A stretch of DNA of 64,000 nucleotides, taken from Nocardioides marmoribigeumensis. GTDB lineage: Bacteria > Actinomycetota > Actinomycetes > Propionibacteriales > Nocardioidaceae. The stretch covers positions 124,001-188,000 of the forward strand of contig NZ_JAVDYG010000001.1 of NCBI RefSeq assembly GCF_031458325.1, written 5' to 3'. Below, in pieces: positions 35,669-44,807 of this stretch. Every line of letters starts with the position of its first letter. The stretch's first letter is position 1. Under the pieces are notes generated by a model. It had not been told where the DNA came from. It made no database searches and worked only from the letters and a program-made list of their open reading frames with translations. A program made the position numbers and the translations under genes.

Positions 35669-36229
35669 CTACAGCCCGGGCGCGCCCCACAGGGCCATCC
35701 AGCGCGAGAGGTCGCGCTCGACCGGCAGGTCCTTGGCCAGCAGGTCGCGGACCTGGATCTCGAGCAGGTTGTCGCGCTGCTGCGGCCCGGTCGGCGCGAA
35801 GGGGTAGAACGTGCCCTGCTTGTAGAGGTAGACCAGCCCGAGCGTGCGCCCCGCGGGGTCACGGAACGAGACCACCGAGCACAGCAGCCCCTCGGCGAAG
35901 CCTTGGAGCTCCAGCGAGGTGTTGATCGCGTGCAGGTCGGTCACGAGCGCGCTCATGTCCTCCTGGCGGGCCAGCAGCCAGGTGAACCCGAAGGCGTCGG
36001 TCGACCGCTCCAGGTCGGGGTCGTCGTCGTTGTCGAGCAGCTCGACCAGGTCGGCGAGGGCCTCGCGGAAGGCCGGGCCGTCGGCGCCGCGGAAGCAGAC
36101 CGCGCCCTGGCCCGTCATGCGCAGGTCCATCGCCGACTGCAGCGTCAGTGCCGCGTCGGGCAGGGCGAACAGCGCGTCCAGGTCGGGCTTGGCCGGCTTG
36201 GACAGGCCCAGGATGTCGCGCAGGCCCAT
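35669..36229 (-). CDS. pspAB: PspA-associated protein PspAB
   Basis: 186 aa, starting MGLRDILGLSKP at ATG 36229, two bases after the htpX stop. No membrane segment; an alpha/beta protein rich in short acidic loops (DNDDDPDLERSTDAFG). The family is defined by association with PspA/PspAA in actinobacteria; its biochemical role is unknown. It is the last gene of the pspA operon. Confidence 0.85.
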   Translation of the reverse strand: MGLRDILGLSKPAKPDLDALFALPDAALTLQSAMDLRMTGQGAVCFRGADGPAFREALADLVELLDNDDDPDLERSTDAFGFTWLLARQEDMSALVTDLHAINTSLELQGFAEGLLCSVVSFRDPAGRTLGLVYLYKQGTFYPFAPTGPQQRDNLLEIQVRDLLAKDLPVERDLSRWMALWGAPGL

Positions 36230-36231
36230 GC

Positions 36232-37212
36232 TCAGCGGCCCCGCAGGTCGGGCCCGGCGGGCGGCGGGCCGTCGTCGAAGGACCCGTCGAGGGGCCGGCT
36301 CAGCTCGGCCTGGACCTTGGCCAGCTGCTGCAGCCGCTGCTCGAGCGAGGGGTGGGTCGAGGTGAGGGTCTTCATCGAGACCCCGCTCAGCGCGGGGGCG
36401 ATGAAGAACGCGTTCATCGACGAGGCGGCCCGCAGGTCCTTCTGCGGGATCGAGGAGATGTCGCCGGTGATCTTCACCAGGGCGTCGGCCAGGGCGGACG
36501 GCCGGCCGGTGAGGTACGCCCCCGCCCGGTCGGCGCTCAGCTCGCGGTAGCGCGACAGCAGCCGGGTGGCGAGGAACGAGATGGCGTAGACGACCAGGCT
36601 GGCCACCAGGATCAGCAGCCAGACGGGCACCCCGCTGTTGCGGTCGTCGCGACGTCCGCCGCCGAACCCGCCGAACATGCCGCCGTACTGCGCGCCGCGC
36701 ATCGTCATCCCGGCGATGATCCCGGCCGACGAGGCGAGCGTCATGACGAGCACGTCGCGGTGGGCCACGTGGGACAGCTCGTGGGCGAGCACGCCCTCGA
36801 GCTCCTCGCGGGTGAGCCGGTCGAGGATGCCGGTCGTCACGCAGACCGCTGCGCGGCTGGGCGAGCGGCCCGTGGCGAAGGCGTTGGGCAGGTCGGTGTA
36901 GGCGATCGCCACCTTGGGCTTGGGCATGTCGGCCAGCGCGCACAGGCGGTCGATCATGTCGTGCAGCTCGGGGGCCTCCTGCGGGCTGACCTCACGGGCC
37001 CGCATCGCCTTGAGGGCGAGGGAGTCGGAGTTGTACCACTGGAACCAGAGGATCCCGAGCGCGACGACCCCGATGACGAAGCCCCACCCGGGCGGGGCGA
37101 TGGTGATGAGGCCGACGACGACGGCGACGAACAGCCCACCGAGAAGGAACATGGTCGCCGTCATCCGGGCGGTGAGCCCGGCGTCGCCGACGAAGCGGGT
37201 GCTAGTAGCCAT
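36232..37212 (-). CDS. htpX: Membrane zinc metalloprotease HtpX
   Basis: 326 aa, ATG 37212 with GAGAGG upstream. Two N-terminal helices, the zinc motif HELSH (His144, His148) and two central helices give the HtpX layout. A glycine-rich loop (YGGMFGGFGGG) is unusual but common in actinobacterial members. It degrades misfolded membrane proteins under envelope stress, which fits its place between pspAA and pspAB. Confidence 0.93.
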   Translation of the reverse strand: MATSTRFVGDAGLTARMTATMFLLGGLFVAVVVGLITIAPPGWGFVIGVVALGILWFQWYNSDSLALKAMRAREVSPQEAPELHDMIDRLCALADMPKPKVAIAYTDLPNAFATGRSPSRAAVCVTTGILDRLTREELEGVLAHELSHVAHRDVLVMTLASSAGIIAGMTMRGAQYGGMFGGFGGGRRDDRNSGVPVWLLILVASLVVYAISFLATRLLSRYRELSADRAGAYLTGRPSALADALVKITGDISSIPQKDLRAASSMNAFFIAPALSGVSMKTLTSTHPSLEQRLQQLAKVQAELSRPLDGSFDDGPPPAGPDLRGR

Positions 37213-37226
37213 CGGGTCCTCTCATG

Positions 37227-37505
37227 TCAGTCCGGGATCAGTCCCTCGTCGCCGAGGAGCGCCCGCACCTCCTCCAGCGTCGCGTCGGACGGGGGCAGGA
37301 TCAGGTCGGACTCCTCCAGGGAGTCGTCGTCGACCCGGTCGCCCTGCTGGCGCACGGCGTCCAGCAGCGCGGTCATCTCCACCTTGAAGGCCCGCTCGTC
37401 GCCGGTGAGGACCGCGCGCTCCAGGGCCTCGTCGAGGGCGTTGAGCGCGGACAGGTGGTCGTCGGGGACGTCCCACTGCCCCTCGGACATGATGCGGACG
37501 ATCAC
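37227..37505 (-). CDS. pspAA: PspA-associated protein PspAA
   Basis: 92 aa from GTG 37505, overlapping the pspA stop by four bases with GGAGGAG upstream. It begins IVRIMSEGQWDVPDDHLSALN and has the acidic helical middle typical of PspAA. Thought to modulate PspA assembly; mechanism not known to me. Confidence 0.87.
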   Translation of the reverse strand: MIVRIMSEGQWDVPDDHLSALNALDEALERAVLTGDERAFKVEMTALLDAVRQQGDRVDDDSLEESDLILPPSDATLEEVRALLGDEGLIPD

Positions 37506-38305
37506 CGCTCCTCCACCTCCGACTCGGGGCGCGCCAGCAGCTCGGTGGAGGCCACGTCGCCGGCCTCGATGCTGCCCTGGGGCTGGTCGCCGGCGGTCAG
37601 TGCGCCGCCGGTCCGGGCCTTGAGCTCGGCGAGCTCGCGGTCGACGTCGGACTGCGAGGACATCGACTCCAGCTCGCGGGCGATGTCGTCGCCGCGGTTG
37701 ATCGAGGTCGCGTCGTCGAGCGCCCCCGAGCTGATCAGCTCGTCGATCGCGCCGGCGCGGGCCTGCATCTGGGCCGTCTTGTCCTCGGCCCGCTGGATCG
37801 CCATGCCGACGTCGCCCATCTCCTCGGAGATGCCGGAGAACGCCTCGTTGATGCGCGTCTGGGCCTGGGCGGCGGTGTAGGTCGCCTTGATCGTCTCCTT
37901 GCGCGTGCGGAAGGACTCGACCTTGGCCTGCAGCCGCTGGGAGGCGAGGGTGAGCTTCTCCTCCTCGCCCTGCAGCTGCGCGTGCTGTGCCTCGAGGTCG
38001 GAGATCTGCCCGGTCAGGGCGCTCTTGCGGGTCAGCGCCTCGCGGGCGAGGTCCTCGCGACCCATCGACAGCGCCTTCTGGGCCTGCTCGGTCAGCTTGG
38101 CGGCCTGCTGCTGGAGCTGGGTCATCTGCAGCTCGATGCGCTTGCGGCTCGTGGCCACGTCGGCGACACCCTTGCGCACCTTCTGCAGCAGCTCGAGCTG
38201 CTTCTGGTAGCTGTAGTCGAGCGTCTCGCGCGGGTCCTCGGCGCGGTCGACCGCCTTCTGCGCCTTGGCCTTGAAGATCATCATGATGCGCTGCATGAGG
38301 CCCAT
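37502..38305 (-). CDS. pspA: PspA/IM30 (ESCRT-III-like) membrane-stress protein
   Basis: 267 aa, ATG 38305 with AAAGGGG upstream. A short amphipathic start (MGLMQRIMMIFKAKAQKAVD) is followed by about 180 residues of continuous coiled coil and an acidic tail. PspA-family proteins polymerise on damaged membranes and limit proton leakage. A TAGGGT hexamer (38357-38362, minus strand) is a possible -10. It heads pspA-pspAA-htpX-pspAB; no ClgR-type activator is encoded in the window. Confidence 0.95.
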   Translation of the reverse strand: MGLMQRIMMIFKAKAQKAVDRAEDPRETLDYSYQKQLELLQKVRKGVADVATSRKRIELQMTQLQQQAAKLTEQAQKALSMGREDLAREALTRKSALTGQISDLEAQHAQLQGEEEKLTLASQRLQAKVESFRTRKETIKATYTAAQAQTRINEAFSGISEEMGDVGMAIQRAEDKTAQMQARAGAIDELISSGALDDATSINRGDDIARELESMSSQSDVDRELAELKARTGGALTAGDQPQGSIEAGDVASTELLARPESEVEER

Positions 38306-38465
38306 CTACGTGCCCCTTTCGAATGAGGTCAGGCTCGTCACCGGTGGACGCTCCCCACCCTAGGGGGAGAACGGGCGGGGACCCCAGGAGGTTCCCTGGG
38401 GGTCCGGCCCACCCGGATACCCTGGGCCCAGTCCCCGCCGCTCCCGAGACCTGCACGAGGCCCCG

Positions 38466-39050
38466 TTGTTCCGTCGTACGAAGTCCGCCGTCGAGGCTCA
38501 GCCCGAGCCTGCCGCTCCCAAGGCCGGGGGCAAGGGGCGCCCGACCCCGACCCGCAAGGAGGCCGAGGCCGCGGCGCGCGCCCGCGCCAAGGCGGCACGC
38601 AACCCCAAGGCCGCCAAGGGCCAGTCCCGCGCGATGCGGTCCGAGCGCAGCCAGGAGATCCGCGCCGGGATGCGGGCGGGCGAGGAGAAGTACCTCCTGC
38701 CGCGCGACCAGGGACCCGTACGCCGCTTCGTGCGCGACTACGTCGACTCCCGCCTCAACATGGCCGAGTTCGCGATGCCGCTGCTGATCGTGAGCCTGCT
38801 GGCACAGGTGGGCGGGGCGCTCAACCTCGGCGCCGGCATCATGAACGCCACCCTCGTGGTCGTCGTGCTCGACGCGGCGTGGCTGCGGTTCCGGCTCCGC
38901 CGCCAGCTGCGCGAGCGGTTCGGCAAGGAGCACCTCAAGGGCACCACCTTCTACGCCCTGATGCGGGCCCTGCAGATGCGCTTCATGCGCATCCCCAAGC
39001 CGCAGGTGCGCATCGGGCAGGAGCTCACCGGGCGCTACCCCAAGCCGTAG
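38466..39050 (+). CDS. DUF3043 membrane protein
   Basis: 194 aa from TTG 38466 (GAGG upstream). A long Arg/Lys/Ala-rich cytoplasmic N-terminus, the conserved RSERSQEIRAGMRAGEEKYL and DYVDSRLNMAEF segments, then two hydrophobic helices and a basic tail. This is the actinobacterial DUF3043 family; function unknown. It is divergent from the pspA operon. Confidence 0.87.
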   Translation: MFRRTKSAVEAQPEPAAPKAGGKGRPTPTRKEAEAAARARAKAARNPKAAKGQSRAMRSERSQEIRAGMRAGEEKYLLPRDQGPVRRFVRDYVDSRLNMAEFAMPLLIVSLLAQVGGALNLGAGIMNATLVVVVLDAAWLRFRLRRQLRERFGKEHLKGTTFYALMRALQMRFMRIPKPQVRIGQELTGRYPKP

Positions 39051-39063
39051 TCCCCGGCGGCGG

Positions 39064-39315
39064 TCAGGTGGAGAGGCTCATCGGGCCGTAGACCTCACGG
39101 TCGCCCTCGAGCAGCACGACGGACTCGACGCCCTCCTCGCGCAGGTCGCGCCAGACCTCGCCGACCCAGGTCTCGGCGTCCCCCTGGGAGGGGAAGCGCG
39201 GGTCGTCGGCGCGCTCGACCTCGGAGCCGGCCTCGTCGAGGCAGCGCCAGTGCCAGACCAGCTGCTCGGAGGTGCTGGAGCCGCCGAAGTGGGACTCGGT
39301 GCCGGACGGGATCAT
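39064..39315 (-). CDS. Small conserved hypothetical protein
   Basis: 83 aa, ATG 39315, ten bases after the gcvT stop with GGAGG upstream, so it is the second gene of the gcvT operon. Acidic alpha/beta sequence (HWRCLDEAGSEV, DAETWVGEVWRDL, VESVVLLEGDREVYGPM). No catalytic motif. I recall similar short proteins in actinobacteria but no function. Confidence 0.75.
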   Translation of the reverse strand: MIPSGTESHFGGSSTSEQLVWHWRCLDEAGSEVERADDPRFPSQGDAETWVGEVWRDLREEGVESVVLLEGDREVYGPMSLST

Positions 39316-39325
39316 CAGGACCTCC

Positions 39326-40435
39326 TCAGGACTCGCGCACGCCGGGCGTGACGAACGGGGGCTTGGTCACCACGAAGACCTCGCGACGACCACGGACGTC
39401 GACCGAGACCTCGGCGCCGTCGGTGACCTGGCTGTCGACCAGGGCGAGCCCGACCCCCTTGCGCAGCGAGGGCGAGAACGTCCCGGAGGTGATCTCGCCG
39501 ACCGGCACGTCGGCCGCCAGCAGCACGCGCATGCCCGGTCGCGGGATGCCGCGCCCGTCGGCGACCAGCCCGCGCAGCACGCGCGCCGGTCCGGTGGCCT
39601 TCTCGGCGGCGAGCACGTCCTTGCCCCAGAACGCGGGCTTGGACCAGCCGACGGCCCACCCGAGCCGGGCCTGGACGGGGGTGACGGACAGGGAGATGTC
39701 CTGGCCGTGCAGCGGGTAGCCCATCTCGGTGCGCAGGGTGTCGCGCGCCCCGAGGCCGCACGGGGTGACGCCGCCGGCGGCCTCCTCCGCGGCGGCGAAG
39801 ATCGCGTCCCAGACCTCGCCGGCCGCGCCGACCGGCACCACCAGCTCGTAGCCACGCTCGCCGGTGTAGCCGGTGCGGCACACGATCACGTCGGCGCCGG
39901 CGAAGGGAGCGACGGCGAACGACATGTAGTCGTGGCCGACGGGCAGCCCCATCGCGCCGAGCACCTCGTCGGAGAGGGTCCCCTGCACCGCGAGGACCGC
40001 GTGGTCGCGGTGCTCGTCGGAGATCGTGACACCTTCGGGCGCGGCCTCGCCCAGGCGGCGGGCGACCTCGGCGGAGTTGGCGGCGTTGGGGATCAGCAGC
40101 ACGTCGTCGTCGGCGACGAGGTAGGCGATCAGGTCGTCCACCACACCGCCGGTCGCGTCGTCGCAGCACAGGGTGTACTGCGCCTGGCCGGGCCCGATGC
40201 GTCCCAGGTCGTTGCTCAGCGTCGCGTTGACGAAGTCGGCAGCGCCCGGACCGGTCACGCGGACCTTGCCGAGGTGGCTCACGTCGAAGACCCCGACCGC
40301 CTCGCGGACGGCGGCGTGCTCCTTGAGGACGCCGGTGGGGTACTCCAGCGGCATCTCCCAGCCGCCGAACTCGGCGAGCTTGGCGCCGAGGGCGAGATGC
40401 CGGTCGTGCAGCGGGGAGCGGAGGAGGTCGGCCAC
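39326..40435 (-). CDS. gcvT: Glycine cleavage system T protein (aminomethyltransferase)
   Basis: 369 aa from GTG 40435. Family signatures [40 protein letters not shown] and the folate-binding C-terminal barrel ([19 protein letters not shown]) are present. It passes the aminomethyl carbon of glycine to tetrahydrofolate. No gcvH or gcvP is adjacent. The start is six bases after TACGTT with no ribosome-binding site, suggesting a leaderless mRNA. Confidence 0.93.
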   Translation of the reverse strand: MADLLRSPLHDRHLALGAKLAEFGGWEMPLEYPTGVLKEHAAVREAVGVFDVSHLGKVRVTGPGAADFVNATLSNDLGRIGPGQAQYTLCCDDATGGVVDDLIAYLVADDDVLLIPNAANSAEVARRLGEAAPEGVTISDEHRDHAVLAVQGTLSDEVLGAMGLPVGHDYMSFAVAPFAGADVIVCRTGYTGERGYELVVPVGAAGEVWDAIFAAAEEAAGGVTPCGLGARDTLRTEMGYPLHGQDISLSVTPVQARLGWAVGWSKPAFWGKDVLAAEKATGPARVLRGLVADGRGIPRPGMRVLLAADVPVGEITSGTFSPSLRKGVGLALVDSQVTDGAEVSVDVRGRREVFVVTKPPFVTPGVRES

Positions 40436-40477
40436 GCGGGAAACGTACCCCAAGAACCCGCCGCTACCATCTGCCCG
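40436..40477. promoter_or_regulatory. Compact divergent promoter of gcvT and pepA
   Basis: Only 42 bases separate the two GTG starts. The -10 of gcvT (TACGTT, 40447-40442 on the minus strand) and of pepA (TACCAT, 40465-40470) are each six or seven bases from their start codon. Neither gene has a ribosome-binding sequence. Both messages are therefore predicted to start at their start codons. Confidence 0.55.
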
Positions 40478-42028
40478 GTGACGACCTACACCCTTCGCAC
40501 CGGCTCCCCCGAACGCACCGGCACCGACGCGGTGGTCGTCGGTCTCGTCGCCACCCGCAAGGGTCCTCGCGTGGTCGCGGACGCGCAGGGCGTCGCTGAG
40601 GCCTACGGCCGCAAGTTCGGTCCGATGCTCAGCCTCCTCGGCTTCGAGGCCAAGCGCGACCAGGTCGTCGCGGTCCCCACCGGCGGCACCATCAAGGCCC
40701 CCGTGCTCGTGCTCGTCGGTCTCGGCGAGGCGGACGGCTCCACGGCCGGCAGTGGCGTGCAGGCCTCGGAGGTGCGCCGGGCGGCCGGCAACGCGGCGCG
40801 CGCGGTGAAGAACGCCGCCTCCGTCGCCCTCTGCCTCCCGGCCGACGGCCCGGAGCACGTGCGGGCCGCTCTCGAGGGCTATCTCCTCGGCGCCTACCGC
40901 TTCGACGACTACCGCACCACGTCCTCCGACGACGTGCCCAACGAGGTCGTCGTCCTCAGCGCCGGCGCGCGCCGGCAGGAGCAGCAGGACGCGTTCGCCC
41001 GCGCCGAGGTGCTCGTCCGCGCGGTGAGCCGCACACGCGACTGGGTCAACACCCCGCCCGGCGACCTCGTGCCCGCCCGCTTCGCCGAGGCGATCCTCGA
41101 GCGCGTCGCCGAGGCCGGCAAGGCGGCGCCCGCCAAGGGCCGCACGACCTCCCGCAGCCCCAAGGTGGCCGTCGAGGTCTTCGACGAGGACGCCCTGCGC
41201 GAGAAGCGCTGCGGGGGTCTGATCGCCGTCGGCCAGGGCTCGGTCAGCCCGCCGCGGCTCGTGCGCCTGACCTACTCCCCCGCCGGCGCCACGGCCCACC
41301 TGGCGCTGGTCGGCAAGGGCATCACCTTCGACTCCGGTGGTCTCTCGCTCAAGCCCGCCGGGTCCATGGGCACGATGAAGATGGACATGGCCGGTGCCGC
41401 AGCCGTCGTCAACGCGATCACCGCGATCGCCTCGCTCGACCTGCCGGTCAAGGTCACGGCGTACGCCGCGCTGGCTGAGAACATGCCCTCCGGCTCCGCC
41501 CAGCGGCCCGGCGACGTCATCACGATCTACGGCGGCCGCACGGTCGAGGTGCTCAACACCGACGCCGAGGGGCGGCTCGTGCTCGCCGACGCGCTGGTCC
41601 ACGCCGTCGAGGACGCCCCCGACGCGATCGTCGACGTCGCCACCCTCACCGGCGCCTGCATGGTCGCCCTCGGCGACCGGGTCAGCGGCCTCTTCGGCAA
41701 CGACGACGCGCTCGTCGCGCGGGTCTCGGAGGCAGCGGGCGAGGCCGGCGAGCAGCTGTGGCACATGCCCATCCCCGAGGAGATGACCGAGAAGGTCCGC
41801 GGCAACTCCAAGATCGCCGACCTCGCCCAGCACAACTCCGAGCGGTGGGGCGGGGCGTCCTACGCCGCGGCGTTCCTGCGCGAGTTCGTCGGCGAGACCC
41901 CGTGGGTGCACCTCGACATCGCCGGCCCGGCGTTCAACGAGCGCCCGGCCTACGGCCACGTCACCCCCGGCGGCACCGGCGTCGCGGTCACCACGCTCGT
42001 CGAGCTCGCGAGCTCGCTGGGCAGCTAA
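40478..42028 (+). CDS. pepA: Leucyl aminopeptidase (M17)
   Basis: 516 aa from GTG 40478. The C-terminal catalytic domain has the two-metal site motifs [25 protein letters not shown] and the PROSITE signature NTDAEGRL. The N-terminal half is the divergent M17 regulatory domain. It removes N-terminal residues from peptides in the cytoplasm. It is followed by an unusual GC-rich repeat block. Confidence 0.93.
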   Translation: MTTYTLRTGSPERTGTDAVVVGLVATRKGPRVVADAQGVAEAYGRKFGPMLSLLGFEAKRDQVVAVPTGGTIKAPVLVLVGLGEADGSTAGSGVQASEVRRAAGNAARAVKNAASVALCLPADGPEHVRAALEGYLLGAYRFDDYRTTSSDDVPNEVVVLSAGARRQEQQDAFARAEVLVRAVSRTRDWVNTPPGDLVPARFAEAILERVAEAGKAAPAKGRTTSRSPKVAVEVFDEDALREKRCGGLIAVGQGSVSPPRLVRLTYSPAGATAHLALVGKGITFDSGGLSLKPAGSMGTMKMDMAGAAAVVNAITAIASLDLPVKVTAYAALAENMPSGSAQRPGDVITIYGGRTVEVLNTDAEGRLVLADALVHAVEDAPDAIVDVATLTGACMVALGDRVSGLFGNDDALVARVSEAAGEAGEQLWHMPIPEEMTEKVRGNSKIADLAQHNSERWGGASYAAAFLREFVGETPWVHLDIAGPAFNERPAYGHVTPGGTGVAVTTLVELASSLGS

Positions 42029-42037
42029 CCCGGCTGG

Positions 42038-42127
42038 GCGGCCGGCGGCCGGCGGCCGGCGGGCGGCCGGGCGGCGGGCGGCCGGGCGGCCGGCGGCCGG
42101 GCGGCCGGGCCGGCGGGCGGCCGCGCG
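42038..42127. repeat. GC-only simple-sequence tract
   Basis: About 90 bases consisting only of G and C, built of overlapping CGGCCGGCGG and GGGCGGCC units. It begins ten bases after the pepA stop. Any frame through it is a low-complexity artefact. It is likely to expand and contract by slippage. Confidence 0.8.
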
Positions 42128-42188
42128 GCGTACTCCGACGTACGCGCGGTCGATGTCCAAAATGTCCCACGCGTACGTCGGAGTACGC
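42128..42188. repeat. Perfect 19-bp inverted repeat with 23-base loop
   Basis: Positions 42128-42146 and 42170-42188 are exact reverse complements (arm begins GCGTACTCCGACG). The loop carries the direct repeat ATGTCC at 42153-42158 and 42162-42167. It sits between two convergent genes, so a terminator role is possible. The length and perfection exceed those of the other terminators here, and each arm also holds a CGTAC/GTACG mini-palindrome. Confidence 0.85.
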
Positions 42189-42238
42189 GGGGGTTGGGCG
42201 GGACGCGGGGGTTGGGCGGGACGCGGGGGTTGGGCGAG
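42185..42238. repeat. Three tandem 18-bp repeats
   Basis: ACGCGGGGGTTGGGCGGG occurs at 42185-42202 and 42203-42220, and with one change at 42221-42238. It directly abuts the inverted repeat and continues into GC-rich sequence up to the next stop codon at 42279. Confidence 0.85.
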
Positions 42239-42278
42239 GCGCGAGGCGCGGGGGGCTGGCGGGCGGGGGCGCTTGCGG

Positions 42279-42623
42279 CTAGAGCTCGCCGGCCTTCTTG
42301 CGGCGGTTGTACTCCCGCATGCGGGCGGGGTAGCCGACCACCGCGGCGTCGTAGGCCCCGATGCGGTGCTTGTCGGCGAACTTGTGCGCCCACTCGGTGG
42401 AGGGGACGCGCCGGCGGGTCCACTCCCCGTCGTTGGCCACGAGCAGCACGGTGACGTCGCTGACCGCCGTGCGTGGCTCGAGGTAGGCCTCGACGCCCTG
42501 GCGCGTGGCCACGAACTCCTCGAGGTGAGCAGCGTCCGCGGAGTCGGCGGTGCGGACGGTGGTGTAGCCGCCCGAGGTGCGCCGCATGCTGCGGCGTCCC
42601 CGCAGCCGGTCGAAGAGCCCCAT
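42279..42623 (-). CDS. Small hypothetical protein
   Basis: 114 aa from ATG 42623 (GGGGAGG at suitable distance; ATG 42632 overlaps that site). Basic N-terminus [12 protein letters not shown], then an alpha/beta core ([20 protein letters not shown]) and a Lys/Arg-rich tail. No membrane segment. I do not recognise a function with confidence. Confidence 0.75.
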   Translation of the reverse strand: MGLFDRLRGRRSMRRTSGGYTTVRTADSADAAHLEEFVATRQGVEAYLEPRTAVSDVTVLLVANDGEWTRRRVPSTEWAHKFADKHRIGAYDAAVVGYPARMREYNRRKKAGEL

Positions 42624-42838
42624 GGGGCACATCCTCCCCCACGTGCGGAGTGAGGATCGCGTCCCGGGGGTAGGACGTGGCCGCGGGACCTACTGACGAG
42701 TTGGGCGGCCCCGCTGGACTCATCGGGGTTTGGTGCAAGGATGGAGCCCGTCCTGGGCGGTCGTCCTGACCACCCGGTTCCCCGATCGGCACGCAGCGCG
42801 GCTGGCGACACAGCCGTCCGAAGGAGCGAACAGACCGT

Positions 42839-44722
42839 ATGGCGACCTCAGTCACTCTTCCGGCACTCGGCGAGTCCGTCACCGAGGGAACGATCACCCG
42901 CTGGCTCAAGCAGCCCGGCGACCAGGTCGAGGTCGACGAGCCCCTGCTCGAGGTCTCCACCGACAAGGTCGACACCGAGATCCCCTCGCCCGTCGCCGGC
43001 ACCCTGCTCGAGATCAAGGCCGACGAGGACGAGACCGTCGAGATCGGCGCCGAGCTCGCGGTCATCGGTGACGAGGGCGAGGGCGGGTCGAGCGACTCCG
43101 GGTCGGACGACGCCGAGGACGACTCCGAGGACGACTCCGAGGACGCCGCCGAGGACGCCGCCGACGAGGCGGACGACTCCGCCGAGCAGGAGCCCGAGGA
43201 CGACTCCGACGACGACACCGAGGACGACACCGAGGACGAGGACACCGGCAGCAGCGACCAGGCCGACGAGGAGTCCCCCGACGACCACGACAAGCCCGCC
43301 TCCGGTGGCACCAAGAGCAGCGGCAAGGGCACCGCGGTGACCCTGCCCGCGCTCGGCGAGTCCGTCACCGAGGGCACGATCACCAAGTGGCTCAAGTCGG
43401 TCGGTGACAGCGTCGAGGTCGACGAGCCGCTGCTCGAGGTCTCCACCGACAAGGTCGACACCGAGATCCCCTCCCCCGTCGCCGGCACCCTGCTCGAGAT
43501 CAAGGCAGACGAGGACGAGACCGTCGAGGTCGGCGCCGAGCTCGCGATCGTCGGTGACGCCGACGCCTCGGGCGGCGACGACATCGCTGACGACGCTGAC
43601 GACGCTGACGACTCCGCCGACGAGCCGGAGCCGGAGCCGGAGCCCGAGCCGGAGCCCGAGCCCGAGCCCGAGCCCGAGCCGAAGGCCTCCCCCAAGGAGG
43701 AGGCGAAGAAGGCCACGGAGCCCACCAAGGAGCCCCAGCAGGAGGGCGGGTCCGACTCCGCGTCGACGGGCTCCAGCGACAGCCGTGGCTACGTCACCCC
43801 GCTCGTCCGCAAGCTGGCCGCGGAGCACGGCGTCGACCTCGAGGGCATCGAGGGCACCGGCGTCGGCGGACGCATCCGCAAGCAGGACGTGCTCGAGGCG
43901 GCCAAGGCCAAGGAGTCCGCTCCGGCCGCCGCCCCGGCGGGCCAGGGCACGGACCAGGGTGCGGGTGCCGCACCGGCGGCGGCCGGAGCGCCCAGCGCCG
44001 AGCCGAGCCCGCTGCGCGGCAAGACCGAGCCGCTGTCGCGCCTGCGCAAGGTGATCGCCAAGCGCATGGTCGAGTCGCTGCAGACCTCCGCCCAGCTGAC
44101 CACCGTGGTCGAGGTCGACGTCACCGCGATCGCGCGGCTGCGGGACTCCCGCAAGGCCGACTTCCTCGCTCGCGAGGGGGTCAAGCTGTCGTTCATGCCG
44201 TTCTTCGCCAAGGCGACGATCGACACGCTCAAGACGCACCCGTCGCTCAACGCCGCGATCGACACCGACAAGGGCGAGGTCACCTACTTCGACCACGAGA
44301 ACGTCGCGATCGCGGTCGACACCGAGAAGGGCCTGCTCACCCCGGTGATCAAGAACGCCGGCGACCTCAACGTCGCCGGCCTGGCCCGCAAGATCGCCGA
44401 CATCGCCGACCGCACCCGGTCCAACAAGATCGGGCCCGACGACCTCAGCGGTGGCACCTTCACGATCACCAACACCGGCAGCCGCGGGGCACTGTTCGAC
44501 ACCCCGATCATCAACCAGCCCCAGGTCGCCATCCTGGGCACCGGCTCGGTGGTCAAGCGCGCGGTGGTCATCGACGACCCCAACCTCGGCGAGACGATCG
44601 CGGTCCGGCAGATGGTCTACCTGGCTCTGACCTACGACCACCGCCTGGTCGACGGGGCCGACGCGGCCCGCTTCCTGTCCGACCTCAAGGCACGGCTGGA
44701 GTCCGGCAGCTTCGAGGTCTGA
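42839..44722 (+). CDS. sucB: 2-oxoglutarate dehydrogenase E2, dihydrolipoyl succinyltransferase, with two lipoyl domains
   Basis: 627 aa, ATG 42839 with GAAGGAG upstream. Two nearly identical lipoyl domains (residues 1-77 and about 164-238) each carry the lipoylated Lys in STDKVDTEI. They are joined by very acidic linkers (Asp/Glu/Ser, then Pro-Glu repeats). A peripheral-subunit-binding domain ([19 protein letters not shown]) precedes the catalytic domain ending with [11 protein letters not shown]. It carries acyl groups on lipoate in the 2-oxoglutarate (and in actinobacteria possibly pyruvate) dehydrogenase complex. The lipoylation genes lipB and lipA follow. The two lipoyl-coding segments are also highly similar as DNA. 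Confidence 0.93.
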   Translation: MATSVTLPALGESVTEGTITRWLKQPGDQVEVDEPLLEVSTDKVDTEIPSPVAGTLLEIKADEDETVEIGAELAVIGDEGEGGSSDSGSDDAEDDSEDDSEDAAEDAADEADDSAEQEPEDDSDDDTEDDTEDEDTGSSDQADEESPDDHDKPASGGTKSSGKGTAVTLPALGESVTEGTITKWLKSVGDSVEVDEPLLEVSTDKVDTEIPSPVAGTLLEIKADEDETVEVGAELAIVGDADASGGDDIADDADDADDSADEPEPEPEPEPEPEPEPEPEPKASPKEEAKKATEPTKEPQQEGGSDSASTGSSDSRGYVTPLVRKLAAEHGVDLEGIEGTGVGGRIRKQDVLEAAKAKESAPAAAPAGQGTDQGAGAAPAAAGAPSAEPSPLRGKTEPLSRLRKVIAKRMVESLQTSAQLTTVVEVDVTAIARLRDSRKADFLAREGVKLSFMPFFAKATIDTLKTHPSLNAAIDTDKGEVTYFDHENVAIAVDTEKGLLTPVIKNAGDLNVAGLARKIADIADRTRSNKIGPDDLSGGTFTITNTGSRGALFDTPIINQPQVAILGTGSVVKRAVVIDDPNLGETIAVRQMVYLALTYDHRLVDGADAARFLSDLKARLESGSFEV

Positions 44723-44751
44723 CCGGCCCGCACCCAGCCGTCCGACGGCCG

Positions 44752-44796
44752 ACGGACCCGCCTTGAGGGGCACGCTCGCCCCTCGGGTGGGTCCGT
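44752..44796 (+). terminator. Terminator of sucB abutting the next promoter
   Basis: ACGGACCC (44752-44759) pairs with GGGTCCGT (44789-44796), and GAGGGGC (44765-44771) with GCCCCTC (44778-44784). Its last base is also the first base of the TAGGCT -10 (44796-44801) of the next, leaderless gene. Confidence 0.75.
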
Positions 44797-44807
44797 AGGC
44801 TGACGGC

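Noticed and set aside
42185-42238. Tandem repeats considered as a CRISPR array
   Set aside because: The 18-bp units are directly adjacent with no spacers, and no cas gene is present.
42025-42278. Open frames through the GC-only tract as a Pro/Arg-rich protein
   Set aside because: Simple-sequence translation, no start signal, and it would overlap the perfect inverted repeat.
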